A DNA stretch of 60,042 bases from Sulfurospirillum tamanense (GTDB taxonomy: Bacteria > Campylobacterota > Campylobacteria > Campylobacterales > Campylobacteraceae), in assembly GCF_016937535.1 (NCBI RefSeq), contig NZ_JAFHKK010000016.1, positions 1 to 60,042 of the forward strand, in the 5' to 3' direction. How positions within the stretch are numbered: position 1 is the stretch's first letter; the number at the start of each line of letters is the position of its first letter. The notes under the pieces were generated by a model. The model did no database searches. It saw nothing but the letters and a program-made list of their open reading frames with translations, and was not told where the DNA came from. Shown here piece after piece: positions 35,061-44,105 of the stretch. The position numbers and the translations under genes were made by a program.

Positions 35061-36049
35061 GACTTGAAAGCTTGCTTAGACTCACTGAAGGAGAACTTCT
35101 CACCACGCCTTCGGTGAGTGCCACAGAAGGGTTTGCGCAAGAGCCTTTACATGTAGAGCGTGGGTTTGCGTATTTTGCGCAAGACAGGCTTATCTCTTCC
35201 ATTCAAGAAGCCGTAAAGCGTGGTGCTTACGCCATCTTTACCGACAAAGACGTACCCGTTAGTGACCCTGAGATTGCGTGGATTCGCGTTGAGAGTATCG
35301 AAATGGCGCTCATCCGTCTCATGCGCTTTGAGATTGCCCACGCCAAACACACCTTTGTGCACCTTTCTCCTCTTGAGTACGCCCTTATGCGTGCGCTCTC
35401 TTTGCCAAAGTCGTTGTGTTTTTTGGGCGATTCCCTTGCCCACTCTTTTACTACCATCATGAACGCCGCCGCGCCATTGCATGTCTTTTCCACCAACCGT
35501 GCTTTGGTAGAAAAAATCGCCCCCACCTTTGGCAAGCTTCCAGACCCGCAATACGCCCCTAGTCTTTTACAGCACAGTACCCTCTTTCAAAGCAGTTTTA
35601 CCCATAAGGGGCGCTACTATGCTCACTTGCCACTTTCTTCTTTATTTGTCACTTCTTTTGCACAAGTGGTGGAATTTTTGGACACATTGGGGATTACGTA
35701 TTCTCCTTATCATTTAAAACCCATCGCGCATTTTGAGCCAATTTTTGTAGACAAGCGGATGCGCATTCATCCTTTTGGCACCACGCGCCAAGCCCTTATT
35801 GTAGAGTCTAACCCCCAACTTTTTGCCCAAGAGTTGGCTTCCATCGCGAGCCATTACCCTGAGTTAAAAATGCTTACATGTAAGCCAGAAGGGCAAGCTT
35901 TACATGTAAACACAACCCATACCTATGCGCACACTCACGAACTCCTGGGGTTGCAAGATTTTCGCTATGCTTTAGTTTTGGGCAACAAAGAGACCATTGA
36001 AGCAACCCTGAGCGACCAGTCTGGGCTAGCCCAATTAACACTCTTTTAG
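35057..36049 (+). CDS. Mur-ligase N-terminal-like protein of unknown function
   Basis: 330 residues from the ATG at 35057 that overlaps the metG stop. The N-terminal 90 residues ([30 protein letters not shown]) resemble the MurE/MurF UDP-binding domain. No GKT-type ATP loop of the central Mur ligase domain is seen, so ligase activity is unlikely. The C-terminal part contains [22 protein letters not shown] and a final LGNKET element. Possibly a regulatory or transport partner in cell wall synthesis. Two TACATGTA copies 26 bases apart at 35875 and 35901 lie in two different frames (LTC and LHV). Confidence 0.75.
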   Translation: MRLESLLRLTEGELLTTPSVSATEGFAQEPLHVERGFAYFAQDRLISSIQEAVKRGAYAIFTDKDVPVSDPEIAWIRVESIEMALIRLMRFEIAHAKHTFVHLSPLEYALMRALSLPKSLCFLGDSLAHSFTTIMNAAAPLHVFSTNRALVEKIAPTFGKLPDPQYAPSLLQHSTLFQSSFTHKGRYYAHLPLSSLFVTSFAQVVEFLDTLGITYSPYHLKPIAHFEPIFVDKRMRIHPFGTTRQALIVESNPQLFAQELASIASHYPELKMLTCKPEGQALHVNTTHTYAHTHELLGLQDFRYALVLGNKETIEATLSDQSGLAQLTLF

Positions 36050-36057
36050 GAAACCCT

Positions 36058-36477
36058 ATGATTACTTTTGAAAATGAAACGGATTTTGTTTTTTCCCTAG
36101 AACCCCTAGAGGCCATTGCCAACACCCTTAGCACCCAAGAAGTTGAATTACTTTTGGTTGAAAAAGAAGCCATGCAAGCCCTTAACCTCCAAACACGCGG
36201 GATTGATAAACCCACAGATGTGCTAAGTTTTCCCCTAGAGCCTTTTCCCCATGCTCCCCTTGGGAGTATTGTGATTAATCTTGATGCCGTACTGGAGGTG
36301 TCCAAAACCCTTGGCCACACGCCTGAAGCAGAGATAGCTTTGTTGTTTATCCACGGTTTATTGCACTTGCTTGGGTTTGACCATGAGAGCGACACAGGAC
36401 AAATGCGCCAAAAAGAAGAAGAGCTCATTGGTACTTTTGGCCTCCCTCCTAGCCTCATTGTTCGCACGGAGAAGTGA
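36058..36477 (+). CDS. ybeY: Endoribonuclease YbeY
   Basis: 139 residues. The zinc-binding motif [11 protein letters not shown] (His99, His103, His109) identifies YbeY, the single-strand endoribonuclease for 16S rRNA 3' maturation and ribosome quality control. [12 protein letters not shown] is the second conserved block. It lies between the Mur-like gene and the antiporter; its stop TGA overlaps the next ATG. Confidence 0.96.
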   Translation: MITFENETDFVFSLEPLEAIANTLSTQEVELLLVEKEAMQALNLQTRGIDKPTDVLSFPLEPFPHAPLGSIVINLDAVLEVSKTLGHTPEAEIALLFIHGLLHLLGFDHESDTGQMRQKEEELIGTFGLPPSLIVRTEK

Positions 36478-37406
36478 TGGAGTATCTTGTTTTTTTAGCA
36501 TCCATGAGTGCGCTCATTTATGGCGCGAACCGCATCATCGAACAAAGTGAGCACATTGCGTTACGTTTTGGCATTTCCCATTTCGTCATTGGAGCCACAC
36601 TCATAGCTCTTGGAACAAGTTTGCCCGAAATGGCCACCAGTATTTCTGCTAGCATTCAAGGCAAAGGTGAAATGGCTGTAGGGAATGTCATAGGCAGCAC
36701 CACCTTTAACATTACGCTGGTACTAGGACTTATTTTTCTCATCGCCAAAACCATCACCCCTAAACGCGACATGTTTGCACACGATAGCGCATGGGCGCTT
36801 TTTCCTTTTGTGCTTTTTTTACTCATGGCGTATGATGGCGCTATTGGATTTTTGGATGGGGTGCTTTTTTTGATGATGATGGGGGCTTATTTACTCTTTC
36901 TCAACAAGCAAGAAACAGGTCTTGCACACGAAGAGCCAAACTGTGAAAACTTTTCTTTAAAACAGAGTGCTTTTTGGCTTTTACTTGGCTTTGGGTTTGT
37001 GATTGTCGGGGCGCATTTCACTATCGACAGTGCGGCGTTGATTGCCCGCAATTTTGGGGTAGATGAGTGGTTGATTGCCCTACTTCTCATCGCCTTTGGG
37101 ACGAGTTTACCCGAACTCATTGTCAGCATTGTGGCGGCCAAAAAAGGCAATGGTGACATGATTGTGGGCAATATTGTCGGCTCTAATGTGGCCAATTTCA
37201 CCGTCGTTTTAGGTGCTTCAGCACTTTTTAGCCCGTTGCCTGTTAATTTTGCAACCCACGGTTTTGACATAGCTTGCGCTGGGGCGGCGAGCGTGATGCT
37301 TGTGTTTCTCACCGCCAACCGCCTTTATAACGCTTCTGCAGGAATAGGCCTTCTGGCTATTTTTGCCCTGATGCTCATTAGTGGCCTCGGGCAATTTTTA
37401 GCCTAG
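36477..37406 (+). CDS. Calcium/sodium antiporter (YrbG/CaCA family)
   Basis: 309 residues, about ten membrane segments with the two inverted alpha-repeats GATLIALGTSLPEMATS and IALLLIAFGTSLPELIVS, each followed by the G(N/D)xxGS motif (VGNVIGSTTFN, VGNIVGSNVAN). Exchanges Ca2+ for Na+ or H+ at the inner membrane. The 3' end overlaps the convergent CitC-like gene by 9 bases. Confidence 0.93.
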   Translation: MEYLVFLASMSALIYGANRIIEQSEHIALRFGISHFVIGATLIALGTSLPEMATSISASIQGKGEMAVGNVIGSTTFNITLVLGLIFLIAKTITPKRDMFAHDSAWALFPFVLFLLMAYDGAIGFLDGVLFLMMMGAYLLFLNKQETGLAHEEPNCENFSLKQSAFWLLLGFGFVIVGAHFTIDSAALIARNFGVDEWLIALLLIAFGTSLPELIVSIVAAKKGNGDMIVGNIVGSNVANFTVVLGASALFSPLPVNFATHGFDIACAGAASVMLVFLTANRLYNASAGIGLLAIFALMLISGLGQFLA

Positions 37407-38270
37407 ACTTACCACACAAACAGGAGGTGCATCCTCCCACACTTGGGGTAACAACTCCTTCATGAGCGCGTTGTACGCCTCATTGACATCGCTTTCACAT
37501 CCAATAAACCGATGGGTAATCCCAAGTGCGGGAGCAATGTGGCGCTTGAATATTTTCAAATCCAACTCCCCGTGCAAGGCATTGATGTGGTCTTGGTCTT
37601 TGATAAAATAGGTCGGAAATGTTGCTTTTGAAATCAAATATTCTGAGTTTTCATGCACGCTAATACGTGAAAAAGAAGCTAGGCTTTGCCGCAGTGCCTC
37701 TGTACGTGCTGGCGAATGGGTGCCCTCTTGGCAAACAACAAATACATGCAACCAATCACATTGCCCAAGGGCTTGGTTAATCAGTGCCGTTTCCCTCTCT
37801 TGAAGGGGTGAATCACACAAAACAACACTGCCAATGTTTTTTCCATCAACACACTTTTGGCGCAAACCCTCTTTAAACTGTGCCAGATTGTCGCTGTTTT
37901 CCATCAAAATAACTTCATCGCCGCTGGATTCGATTAATCTAAACCCATGAGACTCAAAATAGGCCTGATTTTTAGGGGCGCTAAACAAAAAAAGTTCTTT
38001 TTGCCCCCGTCTTTTTGCTGCTTCTAAAAGCTCATCAATCACCTTAAGCACAAAGCGCTGACCTCTTAAGCGCGGCGTTACAGCAACGCACTTAAGAATC
38101 TTTCCGCTAATGCCACCACATGCCACCATTTCGCCCTCTTCGCTAGCGGTGACAAACAACTCCACATCATCGCTTAGCTCCAATGCATTTTTATCCAAAA
38201 AGTCTTTGACCTTTTGGACACGCCGCTCATTAGTCACATCAAACTCGCTAAAGCGCACCCATTGCCCCAT
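37398..38270 (-). CDS. CitC-like protein (citrate lyase ligase homologue) lacking catalytic motifs
   Basis: 290 residues. The N-terminal GNAT-like domain (LKCVAVTPRLRGQRFVLKVIDEL ... GFRLIES) and the C-terminal region (CDWLHVFVV, YLISKATFPTYF, LDLKIFKRHIAPALGITHRFIG) align well with [citrate (pro-3S)-lyase] ligase. The nucleotidyltransferase motif, normally NPFTxGH, reads CDSPLQERE (152-160), and the frame ends about 50 residues early, before the usual SxSxVR motif. No citDEF genes are nearby. It is probably not an AMP-forming ligase; an acetyltransferase-like or regulatory role is possible. Confidence 0.82.
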   Translation of the reverse strand: MGQWVRFSEFDVTNERRVQKVKDFLDKNALELSDDVELFVTASEEGEMVACGGISGKILKCVAVTPRLRGQRFVLKVIDELLEAAKRRGQKELFLFSAPKNQAYFESHGFRLIESSGDEVILMENSDNLAQFKEGLRQKCVDGKNIGSVVLCDSPLQERETALINQALGQCDWLHVFVVCQEGTHSPARTEALRQSLASFSRISVHENSEYLISKATFPTYFIKDQDHINALHGELDLKIFKRHIAPALGITHRFIGCESDVNEAYNALMKELLPQVWEDAPPVCVVSLG

Positions 38271-38443
38271 GGATTCTCCTTCATTTGCCTAATTTTGTAC
38301 CAAAAGTGCCTAGCTTTTAGTACAATACGAAAATCGTCAGTGGATTATAACAACGCAAACTTGCATTAAGCTTTGGTTTTTCTTAGCTGTTTTTTTTAGT
38401 TATTTTACTTCTGACTTATTTTAAAACTTTTTTAAGGTCTATA

Positions 38444-38740
38444 ATGGAAACAGTGGGTGTTATTGGGATTATCGGCGTACTTATTGTTGCCTCATGGCTT
38501 TTGCTAAAACCTGGCGCTGCGCCCAAAAGCAAGCGGGAAAAACAAGCGCAAATTAAAGCTTCCTACCTGCTTTTTCTCGATCAAAAACTCTCTCCTTTTA
38601 AGGATGATAGAGAAAGATTCATGAACGAAAAGGCAAAGCTACTGAAGCGTTTTTCTAAAGAATTGCGCCACAACCTCTTTTTTGACGAGGAAGAAGTACG
38701 CGCACTGTTGAGAGAACTGGCTTATTTTGAGCCAAACTAA
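38444..38740 (+). CDS. Small single-pass membrane protein, unknown function
   Basis: 98 residues: one N-terminal membrane segment (VGVIGIIGVLIVASWLLL) and a charged helical cytoplasmic part. AAGG ribosome binding site; ATG inside TATAATGG. Convergent with mrdA, separated from it by the palindrome at 38743. The 173-base gap upstream (38271-38443) is AT-rich and shows nothing clear besides possible promoters. Confidence 0.7.
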   Translation: METVGVIGIIGVLIVASWLLLKPGAAPKSKREKQAQIKASYLLFLDQKLSPFKDDRERFMNEKAKLLKRFSKELRHNLFFDEEEVRALLRELAYFEPN

Positions 38741-38742
38741 AC

Positions 38743-38756
38743 CTTTACATGTAAAG
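38743..38756. repeat. CTTTACATGTAAAG palindrome between convergent genes
   Basis: Perfect 14-base palindrome in the 17-base gap between the small membrane protein gene and mrdA. Member of the window-wide TACATGTA family; no U tract beyond the arms. Confidence 0.8.
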
Positions 38757-38757
38757 C

Positions 38758-40551
38758 TTATTCAGCCTCAATATAGCCCAACTCTTCAAGCTTGTTGTAA
38801 ATTTTGGTCACGATTGGCCCTGCTGCTTGACCGCCATGGCCGCCGTGTTCCACCAGTACGGTTACGACGTAACGTGGGTTTTTGTAAGGACCATAAGAGG
38901 TTAGCCACGCATGAGAGCGGTGAAAATACTCCATCTCCTCTTCTTTAATGCGCTTTTTGACATCTTGCCCAATCCCCACCACTTGCGCTGTCCCTGTTTT
39001 GGCGGCAACTTTAATTTTTGAGTTGATTAGTCGCCAATAGGCTGTACCATTGGGGTGATTGGCTACTTCATACATTCCTTTTTGGATATGGGGCAATTCT
39101 GCCTTTTCAATTTCTGTGAGAATCTCTTCGTCTACAGGATAGACAACCTCTTCGCCATCAATGCGCTTTACAAAATGAGGAGTGACTTTTTTGCCTGTTG
39201 CCAAAATCCCCGTATGCAGGGCAACTTGCAACGGCGTTGAGAGAAAATACCCTTGCCCAATGGAAGTAATGAGGGTTTCTCCTTGGTACCATGGCTTTTG
39301 GTAGCGTTGCATTTTCCAGTGGCGCCCTGGCACTGTCCCAATAAATTCATTGGGCAAATCCACACCCGTACGGTCTCCAAAACCAAGACGCTCCAACACG
39401 GGCGTCAGTGCATCAACACCTACTTTCAGACTTGCTTTATAAAAATAGTCATCACAGCTTTCTCTAATCGCTTTGTTTAAATCCGTGTGTCCATGCCCGC
39501 CATCACGCCAACAGCGGAAGTTCCGCCCACCAAGTTCAAAGGATGCCGTACAATAATACGAAGTCTGGCGCGTAATTTTCTGTGTTCCCAAAAGCGCCAA
39601 CCCCACCCCCATTTTGACAACAGAACCAGGAGGATACAGTCCATTAACTAGTTTGTTGGTAAAAGGATTATCAAGATTGTTCATGAGTTCTTGCCATGCT
39701 TCATGGCTAATGCCTGTGACAAATTGGTTTAAATCATACTCAGGAAAACTTCCCGCAGCCAACAACTTGCCATCTTCCACATCCATCACCACCACAGCCC
39801 CCGCATCCTCAGCAAAAATTTCTGAAATGTACTGTTGCAATTCAAGGTCGATGGTAAGTTCAAGGTCGGTACTGCTTGGCAACGTCTTAGAGAGCTCTTC
39901 GATCTCTTGGTTAAATGCCGTTACTTTGGTGCGACGCTCACCCTCTTTTCCTTGCAAAACTGCATTATAGTAGTGCTCAATTCCCGTACGCCCCACATGG
40001 TTGGTTAGGCGTGAAATAGGGTCTTCGTTATAATCGTCCAAATTGGCACGGCCTACATAGCCAATCACATGGGAGGCTAGTTTTCCGTAAGGGTAGTGGC
40101 GCTTGGAGCTGGGCACAATTTTCAGATTATCACGTAAGCTAATCCGTGAAAAATGTTCAATCACAGCATCGTAGGAGATAAAATCAATAACAGTCACAAA
40201 CCCTTGAAAATAAGGAGAATCTTTACGCAGATAGCGTTTTTTTAACTCCTCGGGGTCTTGTTTTAAAAGGGTGCTTAAAAATGCAATTTCTTCATTTAAA
40301 ATAGCTTCTTTAGAGCGCGCGCTTAAATGGGGTGTAATTCCCACCGAAAAACCCAAACGGTTAACCGCCATCGGCCGCCCTTGGGCATCCATGATAGACC
40401 CACGCAATGGGGCCAAACGCTCAACCTTAATGGCATTTTGATTGGCAATTTCCTCGTAGTAAGTGTTGGACTTGATGCTTATATAATAAATACGCACCAT
40501 CAAAATCACCCACACAAGCACAATAGCACTAAAGACAATTCGCATACGCAT
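38758..40551 (-). CDS. mrdA: Penicillin-binding protein 2 (elongation transpeptidase)
   Basis: 597 residues from the ATG at 40551, which overlaps the upstream stop by one base. One N-terminal membrane anchor (IVFSAIVLVWVILMVRIYYI), dimerisation domain and transpeptidase domain with SVVK (active-site Ser in PGSVVKMG), SCD in RESCDDYFY, and KTGT in AAKTGTAQV. Cross-links peptidoglycan during cell elongation, working with RodA/MreB. Last gene of the long minus-strand operon. Confidence 0.95.
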   Translation of the reverse strand: MRMRIVFSAIVLVWVILMVRIYYISIKSNTYYEEIANQNAIKVERLAPLRGSIMDAQGRPMAVNRLGFSVGITPHLSARSKEAILNEEIAFLSTLLKQDPEELKKRYLRKDSPYFQGFVTVIDFISYDAVIEHFSRISLRDNLKIVPSSKRHYPYGKLASHVIGYVGRANLDDYNEDPISRLTNHVGRTGIEHYYNAVLQGKEGERRTKVTAFNQEIEELSKTLPSSTDLELTIDLELQQYISEIFAEDAGAVVVMDVEDGKLLAAGSFPEYDLNQFVTGISHEAWQELMNNLDNPFTNKLVNGLYPPGSVVKMGVGLALLGTQKITRQTSYYCTASFELGGRNFRCWRDGGHGHTDLNKAIRESCDDYFYKASLKVGVDALTPVLERLGFGDRTGVDLPNEFIGTVPGRHWKMQRYQKPWYQGETLITSIGQGYFLSTPLQVALHTGILATGKKVTPHFVKRIDGEEVVYPVDEEILTEIEKAELPHIQKGMYEVANHPNGTAYWRLINSKIKVAAKTGTAQVVGIGQDVKKRIKEEEMEYFHRSHAWLTSYGPYKNPRYVVTVLVEHGGHGGQAAGPIVTKIYNKLEELGYIEAE

Positions 40552-41036
40552 CAGAGTCGATCCCGAAATAAGATAATTGCCAGCACTGCATCTGTTGCGA
40601 TATAAAGGGCATATTCCCAACCGAAAGCAAAAAAGGAAGTGTTCATAATGTAGGCTAAAAGGGTGTTGGTCGCGAACACGCCCACGTACCCTGAGGCCAC
40701 AAAAGCAACCAAAATACATGGGCGGCACTTAAAGGCACTTTTAATCCAATCTACCACGAGGGCATAAAAAAGAAACAGAAACATGAGCGTCGAAAAGAGG
40801 TAAAACCCTTTGTTGAGCTCTGTAAAAATCAAGTATCCAAAAATTGCATTGCGCAACCAAAAACGCTCTTTCATGGTTTTTTCTTCTTCTTCTTTAAGCA
40901 ACACAGCATAACAAAAGAAAAAGCCAATCAATGGGCTTAGCAAAGGATATAATGAAGAAGCGACTTGGTACAACACCAGTCCGCCAACCAAGGCTCCGTT
41001 TCTTACAGAGAATAAATCAGCGCGATCTCTTCGCAT
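40551..41036 (-). CDS. MreD-like integral membrane protein
   Basis: 161 residues with about five hydrophobic segments. Position directly before mrdA and after the GNAT gene, with start and stop overlaps, suggests a cell-elongation membrane component comparable to MreD, but sequence similarity is not decisive. The start region overlaps the end of the GNAT gene by 34 bases; an internal start is possible. Confidence 0.7.
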   Translation of the reverse strand: MRRDRADLFSVRNGALVGGLVLYQVASSLYPLLSPLIGFFFCYAVLLKEEEEKTMKERFWLRNAIFGYLIFTELNKGFYLFSTLMFLFLFYALVVDWIKSAFKCRPCILVAFVASGYVGVFATNTLLAYIMNTSFFAFGWEYALYIATDAVLAIILFRDRL

Positions 41037-41461
41037 ACTGGAAAATACTTACATTTAATACAATCGGCCCAGATTTTATGGGCAGGAAGGTCTTCTTTAG
41101 GGATTTCACGAAAATCCAAACGCTCGAAAAAGGCTTTTTGATAGGTCAAGGTAAACACTTGTTTAACACCATAGGTTTTTGCTTCTGCTAATAGCGCTTT
41201 AACAATGTGTGAACCCACTCCTTTGCCTCGCAGGGTATCAGAAACAATCAAACTACGGACTTCTGCTAATGTGGGTGCATGAAAATGCAACGCCCCAAAC
41301 CCCGCCAGCACCTCATCTTCAAACGCAAGCATGTAGGAGCGAATGTTGGTTGCCATCTCATCACTGCTACGGTGTAAAATAATCCCTTTATCCACCTCAG
41401 GCTTCACCAGTGCTTGCATCGCAGCGATGTCTTGCAGGGTTGCTTTTTTGTAAGTAATCAC
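41003..41461 (-). CDS. GNAT acetyltransferase, probably N-acetylglutamate synthase type
   Basis: 152 residues. Acetyl-CoA binding motif VSDTLRGKGVGSHIVKALL and FTLTYQKAFFERLDF in the order expected for GNAT. The C-terminal AHKIWADCIKCKYFPVCEEIAL with CxxC...C resembles short ArgA-type N-acetylglutamate synthases. hisB in the same operon is also amino acid biosynthetic. The exact acceptor is not proven. Confidence 0.8.
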   Translation of the reverse strand: MITYKKATLQDIAAMQALVKPEVDKGIILHRSSDEMATNIRSYMLAFEDEVLAGFGALHFHAPTLAEVRSLIVSDTLRGKGVGSHIVKALLAEAKTYGVKQVFTLTYQKAFFERLDFREIPKEDLPAHKIWADCIKCKYFPVCEEIALIYSL

Positions 41462-42063
41462 GCTTGTGTTCCTTCAAATAAATAGTGAAAGATGGCCTCG
41501 GTTGCCTTAGCAATCCCCCGCTGTTTCAACACCGACACAAACATGCTATTGGGGTAAGATTTACGGATGAGCGCAAGCTCGTTTTGCTTGAGTTTATCGC
41601 TTTTAGTAAACACGGTAAGCATCTGTTGGTCTGGACGCAAATGAGACTGTATATGTAAAGAGACTTGCTTATCGATTTCTAAATCAGGATGCCTTGCATC
41701 CACCAGCACCACAAACAAACGAATGGAAGCACGCATAGTGATGAATTCAGTGAGGTTTTTTTGCCACGCCGCTTGTTCGCTTTTTGAAACTTTAGCGTAA
41801 CCAAAGCCAGGTAAGTCCACAAAACGGGCATGGAACTTTTCACCCTCTTTATCAAATACCACTTCAAAAAAATTAATCAACCGTGTTTTACCCGGTGTCG
41901 AAGATTTTTTGGCTAAGTTTTTTCGGTTTGTGAGAGCATTGATGAGCGAGCTTTTGCCCACATTAGAACGCCCCAAAAAGACCACTTCCATACATCCTTC
42001 AGGCATACATTCACGCAACGAAGGAGCCGAGGTCACAAAGGCGGCTTCGGTGATGCGAATCAT
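41458..42063 (-). CDS. engB: Ribosome biogenesis GTPase EngB/YsxC
   Basis: 201 residues. G1 GRSNVGKSSL, G2 region SSTPGKT, G3 DLPGFGYA, G4 TKSDKL and G5 SVLKQRG. Essential GTPase of 50S assembly. Start overlaps the lptA stop by 4 bases. Confidence 0.96.
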   Translation of the reverse strand: MIRITEAAFVTSAPSLRECMPEGCMEVVFLGRSNVGKSSLINALTNRKNLAKKSSTPGKTRLINFFEVVFDKEGEKFHARFVDLPGFGYAKVSKSEQAAWQKNLTEFITMRASIRLFVVLVDARHPDLEIDKQVSLHIQSHLRPDQQMLTVFTKSDKLKQNELALIRKSYPNSMFVSVLKQRGIAKATEAIFHYLFEGTQA

Positions 42064-42530
42064 TGGGCACTCTCTTTTTGATTGTTCATTTGAAAAATGA
42101 ATTTTACAGGCTCGCTTGGCTTGCTGTCTACCGCGTAGCTTCCTGTGGCTTGATTCACCGTAATGCGCTCTCCGTATACCTTACGATCTGTTTCAATTTC
42201 ATGCAAAAAACCATTCTCTTGCACCGTATACACTAAAGCAACTGGGTCATACGTGAGCACCTTCCCACTAGCAAAATAGCGCACCTCATTCATGGTGATA
42301 TTGGCCTTGGCGTTTCCTGTTGCCTCATACATCAAAGGTTCTTTTTTAGCATTAAATGTGATAGTCAACACATCAGAGGTCAACACATCAGTCCCCTTAG
42401 TTACTTTCACATTCCCTGTAAATACCGCTTTTTGTGCCGCTTCGCTCGCATTAAAACGCTCAGCGACCACTTCAACCTGTTCGGCCAACATTAACCCAAA
42501 ACTCAACATCATTGCTACTATAATTCTCAT
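42060..42530 (-). CDS. lptA: LptA-like LPS transport protein
   Basis: 156 residues. Signal peptide (MRIIVAMMLSFGLMLA) and the OstA/LptA beta-jellyroll pattern AVFTGNVKVTKGTDVLTSDVLTI ... ATGNAKANITMNEVRYFASGKVLTYD. Periplasmic bridge carrying LPS from the inner to the outer membrane. Follows lptC with a 4-base overlap. Confidence 0.9.
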   Translation of the reverse strand: MRIIVAMMLSFGLMLAEQVEVVAERFNASEAAQKAVFTGNVKVTKGTDVLTSDVLTITFNAKKEPLMYEATGNAKANITMNEVRYFASGKVLTYDPVALVYTVQENGFLHEIETDRKVYGERITVNQATGSYAVDSKPSEPVKFIFQMNNQKESAQ

Positions 42531-43051
42531 GGTTTCTCCGTTTCTAAAAGTGCGTCTATCTTGGTCGCCTCCAAGGTTTTTTCATCCATATGGTAGACAA
42601 ATCCCTCCCCTTTACTTTGGTGGGGGCCATACATGGCCAAAAAAGGAAGGTTGCCTTTTAGGACTTTATTTTGACGGTCGTAAGTAGCCTCTTGGCTCTC
42701 AAAACTCACCTCGTCGCTTCTAGCGAAGTACACATCCCCTTTTAGAAAAACAAATTTTTCCGTGATAGTAGCACTGTTTGCCCGCAGCAAGCTCACATAA
42801 GTCTCACCTCGCATTAAGGATTCGGCCACAATCAGCTCATCATAGGTGGCAAAACGCTTTAGAGTTTTGGCGTTCGTGATGCTTTGCACCCCAAGGTCTG
42901 AAATCTCATAATTTCGCACCCCGTGCATCACCATATGTGCCGCTTTTGGGTCTTTTGGCTTAAAGTCAAAAAAATACTGCTCTTGGGCCATTAAGAACAG
43001 AGCGACACACATCAATGTGCCCAAAAAAACATACAAGGTTTTTAGTGCCAA
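42527..43051 (-). CDS. lptC: LptC-like membrane-anchored LPS export protein
   Basis: 174 residues. N-terminal membrane segment (TLYVFLGTLMCVALFLMAQ) and a beta-rich periplasmic part containing ATYDRQNKVLKGNLPFLAMYG. Its position between kdsC and lptA is the conserved LPS locus order. Similarity of LptC proteins is weak, so the assignment rests partly on context. Confidence 0.8.
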   Translation of the reverse strand: MALKTLYVFLGTLMCVALFLMAQEQYFFDFKPKDPKAAHMVMHGVRNYEISDLGVQSITNAKTLKRFATYDELIVAESLMRGETYVSLLRANSATITEKFVFLKGDVYFARSDEVSFESQEATYDRQNKVLKGNLPFLAMYGPHQSKGEGFVYHMDEKTLEATKIDALLETEKP

Positions 43052-43536
43052 AGTGCTTCAAGCTCCTTTTCTCGGCCTTCATTTTCCAAAATAAGCTCAA
43101 TCATCTCTCGCGCAGCCCCTTTCCCACCCTTACATGTAAGGACAGTGTTAACCAAAGAACGAATCTGTTTTGCCCCGTCTTTTGGGGTAAACGACCAACC
43201 TGCTTTTGTGAGCATTCCTTGGTCGTTAAGGTCGTCCCCTAAAATTGCCACATTTTCCCACGCTAAATGCTCTTCTTCTAAAATACGTTCCAAGATGGCA
43301 ACTTTGTTTTTTACCCCTTGGTGCACATGGGCCACATTTAACTCTTTTGCTCGACGCTCCACTATAGAGGAGTTGCGCCCTGTGATAATAGCAACCTTTC
43401 CACCCAAGCGACTCCACGCCTCAATAGCTAGGCCATCTTTGACGCTAAAGGACTTTAACTCTTGGCCATCGCTTGCATAGGTAATGCGACCATCAGTTAA
43501 ACAGCCATCCACATCAAAGACTAAAAGATGAATCAC
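43042..43536 (-). CDS. kdsC: KdsC, 3-deoxy-D-manno-octulosonate 8-phosphate phosphatase
   Basis: 164 residues, HAD superfamily type C0. Motif I FDVDGCLTDG, motif II ITGRNS, and the GDDLND motif IV. Makes Kdo from Kdo-8-P for LPS core. A TACATGTA copy is read LTC near the C-terminus. Overlaps hisB start by 4 bases. Confidence 0.95.
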   Translation of the reverse strand: MIHLLVFDVDGCLTDGRITYASDGQELKSFSVKDGLAIEAWSRLGGKVAIITGRNSSIVERRAKELNVAHVHQGVKNKVAILERILEEEHLAWENVAILGDDLNDQGMLTKAGWSFTPKDGAKQIRSLVNTVLTCKGGKGAAREMIELILENEGREKELEALWH

Positions 43537-44105
43537 AGCACACCTTTGGTGCTAGGAATGCTCCCGCGCGCGCTGGGTGCCACTGCTCTTCGCAAGGCTA
43601 CAGCAAAGGCTTTAAAGGCGGCTTCGGTGACGTGGTGACGGTTTTTACCGCGCTCTTGAATAAGATGTACGCTTAGTCCCGCGTTGGTAACTAGTGCGCG
43701 AAAAAACTCCTCTACAAGCTCTCCATCAAATTCGCCAATTTTTCCCTCTACATCTAGCTCGCACACTAAAAAAGGACGGTTACTCACATCTAGTGCGCAG
43801 CTTACAGCCGCTTCGTCCATCACTACCGTAGCGTTACCATAGCGCTCAATGGCGCCCACAGGAAAAAGTGCTTCTTTGAGGGCTTGACCCAACACAATAC
43901 CCACATCTTCTACGGTATGGTGAAAATCCACGTGGGTGTCGCCTTTACATGTAAGAGAGAGATTGAGCCAACCGTGTTTACTCAGGGCTTCGAGCATATG
44001 GTCAAAAAACCCAACGCCCGTACTAATCTCACTTTTTCCCTCGCCATACACCTCTAAACTAAGCACAATTTGCGTCTCTTTGGTTGTGCGTTCTTTTGTT
44101 ATCAT
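43533..44105 (-). CDS. hisB: Imidazoleglycerol-phosphate dehydratase
   Basis: 190 residues, monofunctional HisB. Metal motifs DFHHTVEDVG and HHVTEAAFKAFA with an N-terminal TGVGFFDHML. Sixth step of histidine synthesis. Embedded in the envelope/repair operon rather than a his operon; overlaps rlpA and kdsC by 4 bases each. Confidence 0.96.
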   Translation of the reverse strand: MITKERTTKETQIVLSLEVYGEGKSEISTGVGFFDHMLEALSKHGWLNLSLTCKGDTHVDFHHTVEDVGIVLGQALKEALFPVGAIERYGNATVVMDEAAVSCALDVSNRPFLVCELDVEGKIGEFDGELVEEFFRALVTNAGLSVHLIQERGKNRHHVTEAAFKAFAVALRRAVAPSARGSIPSTKGVL

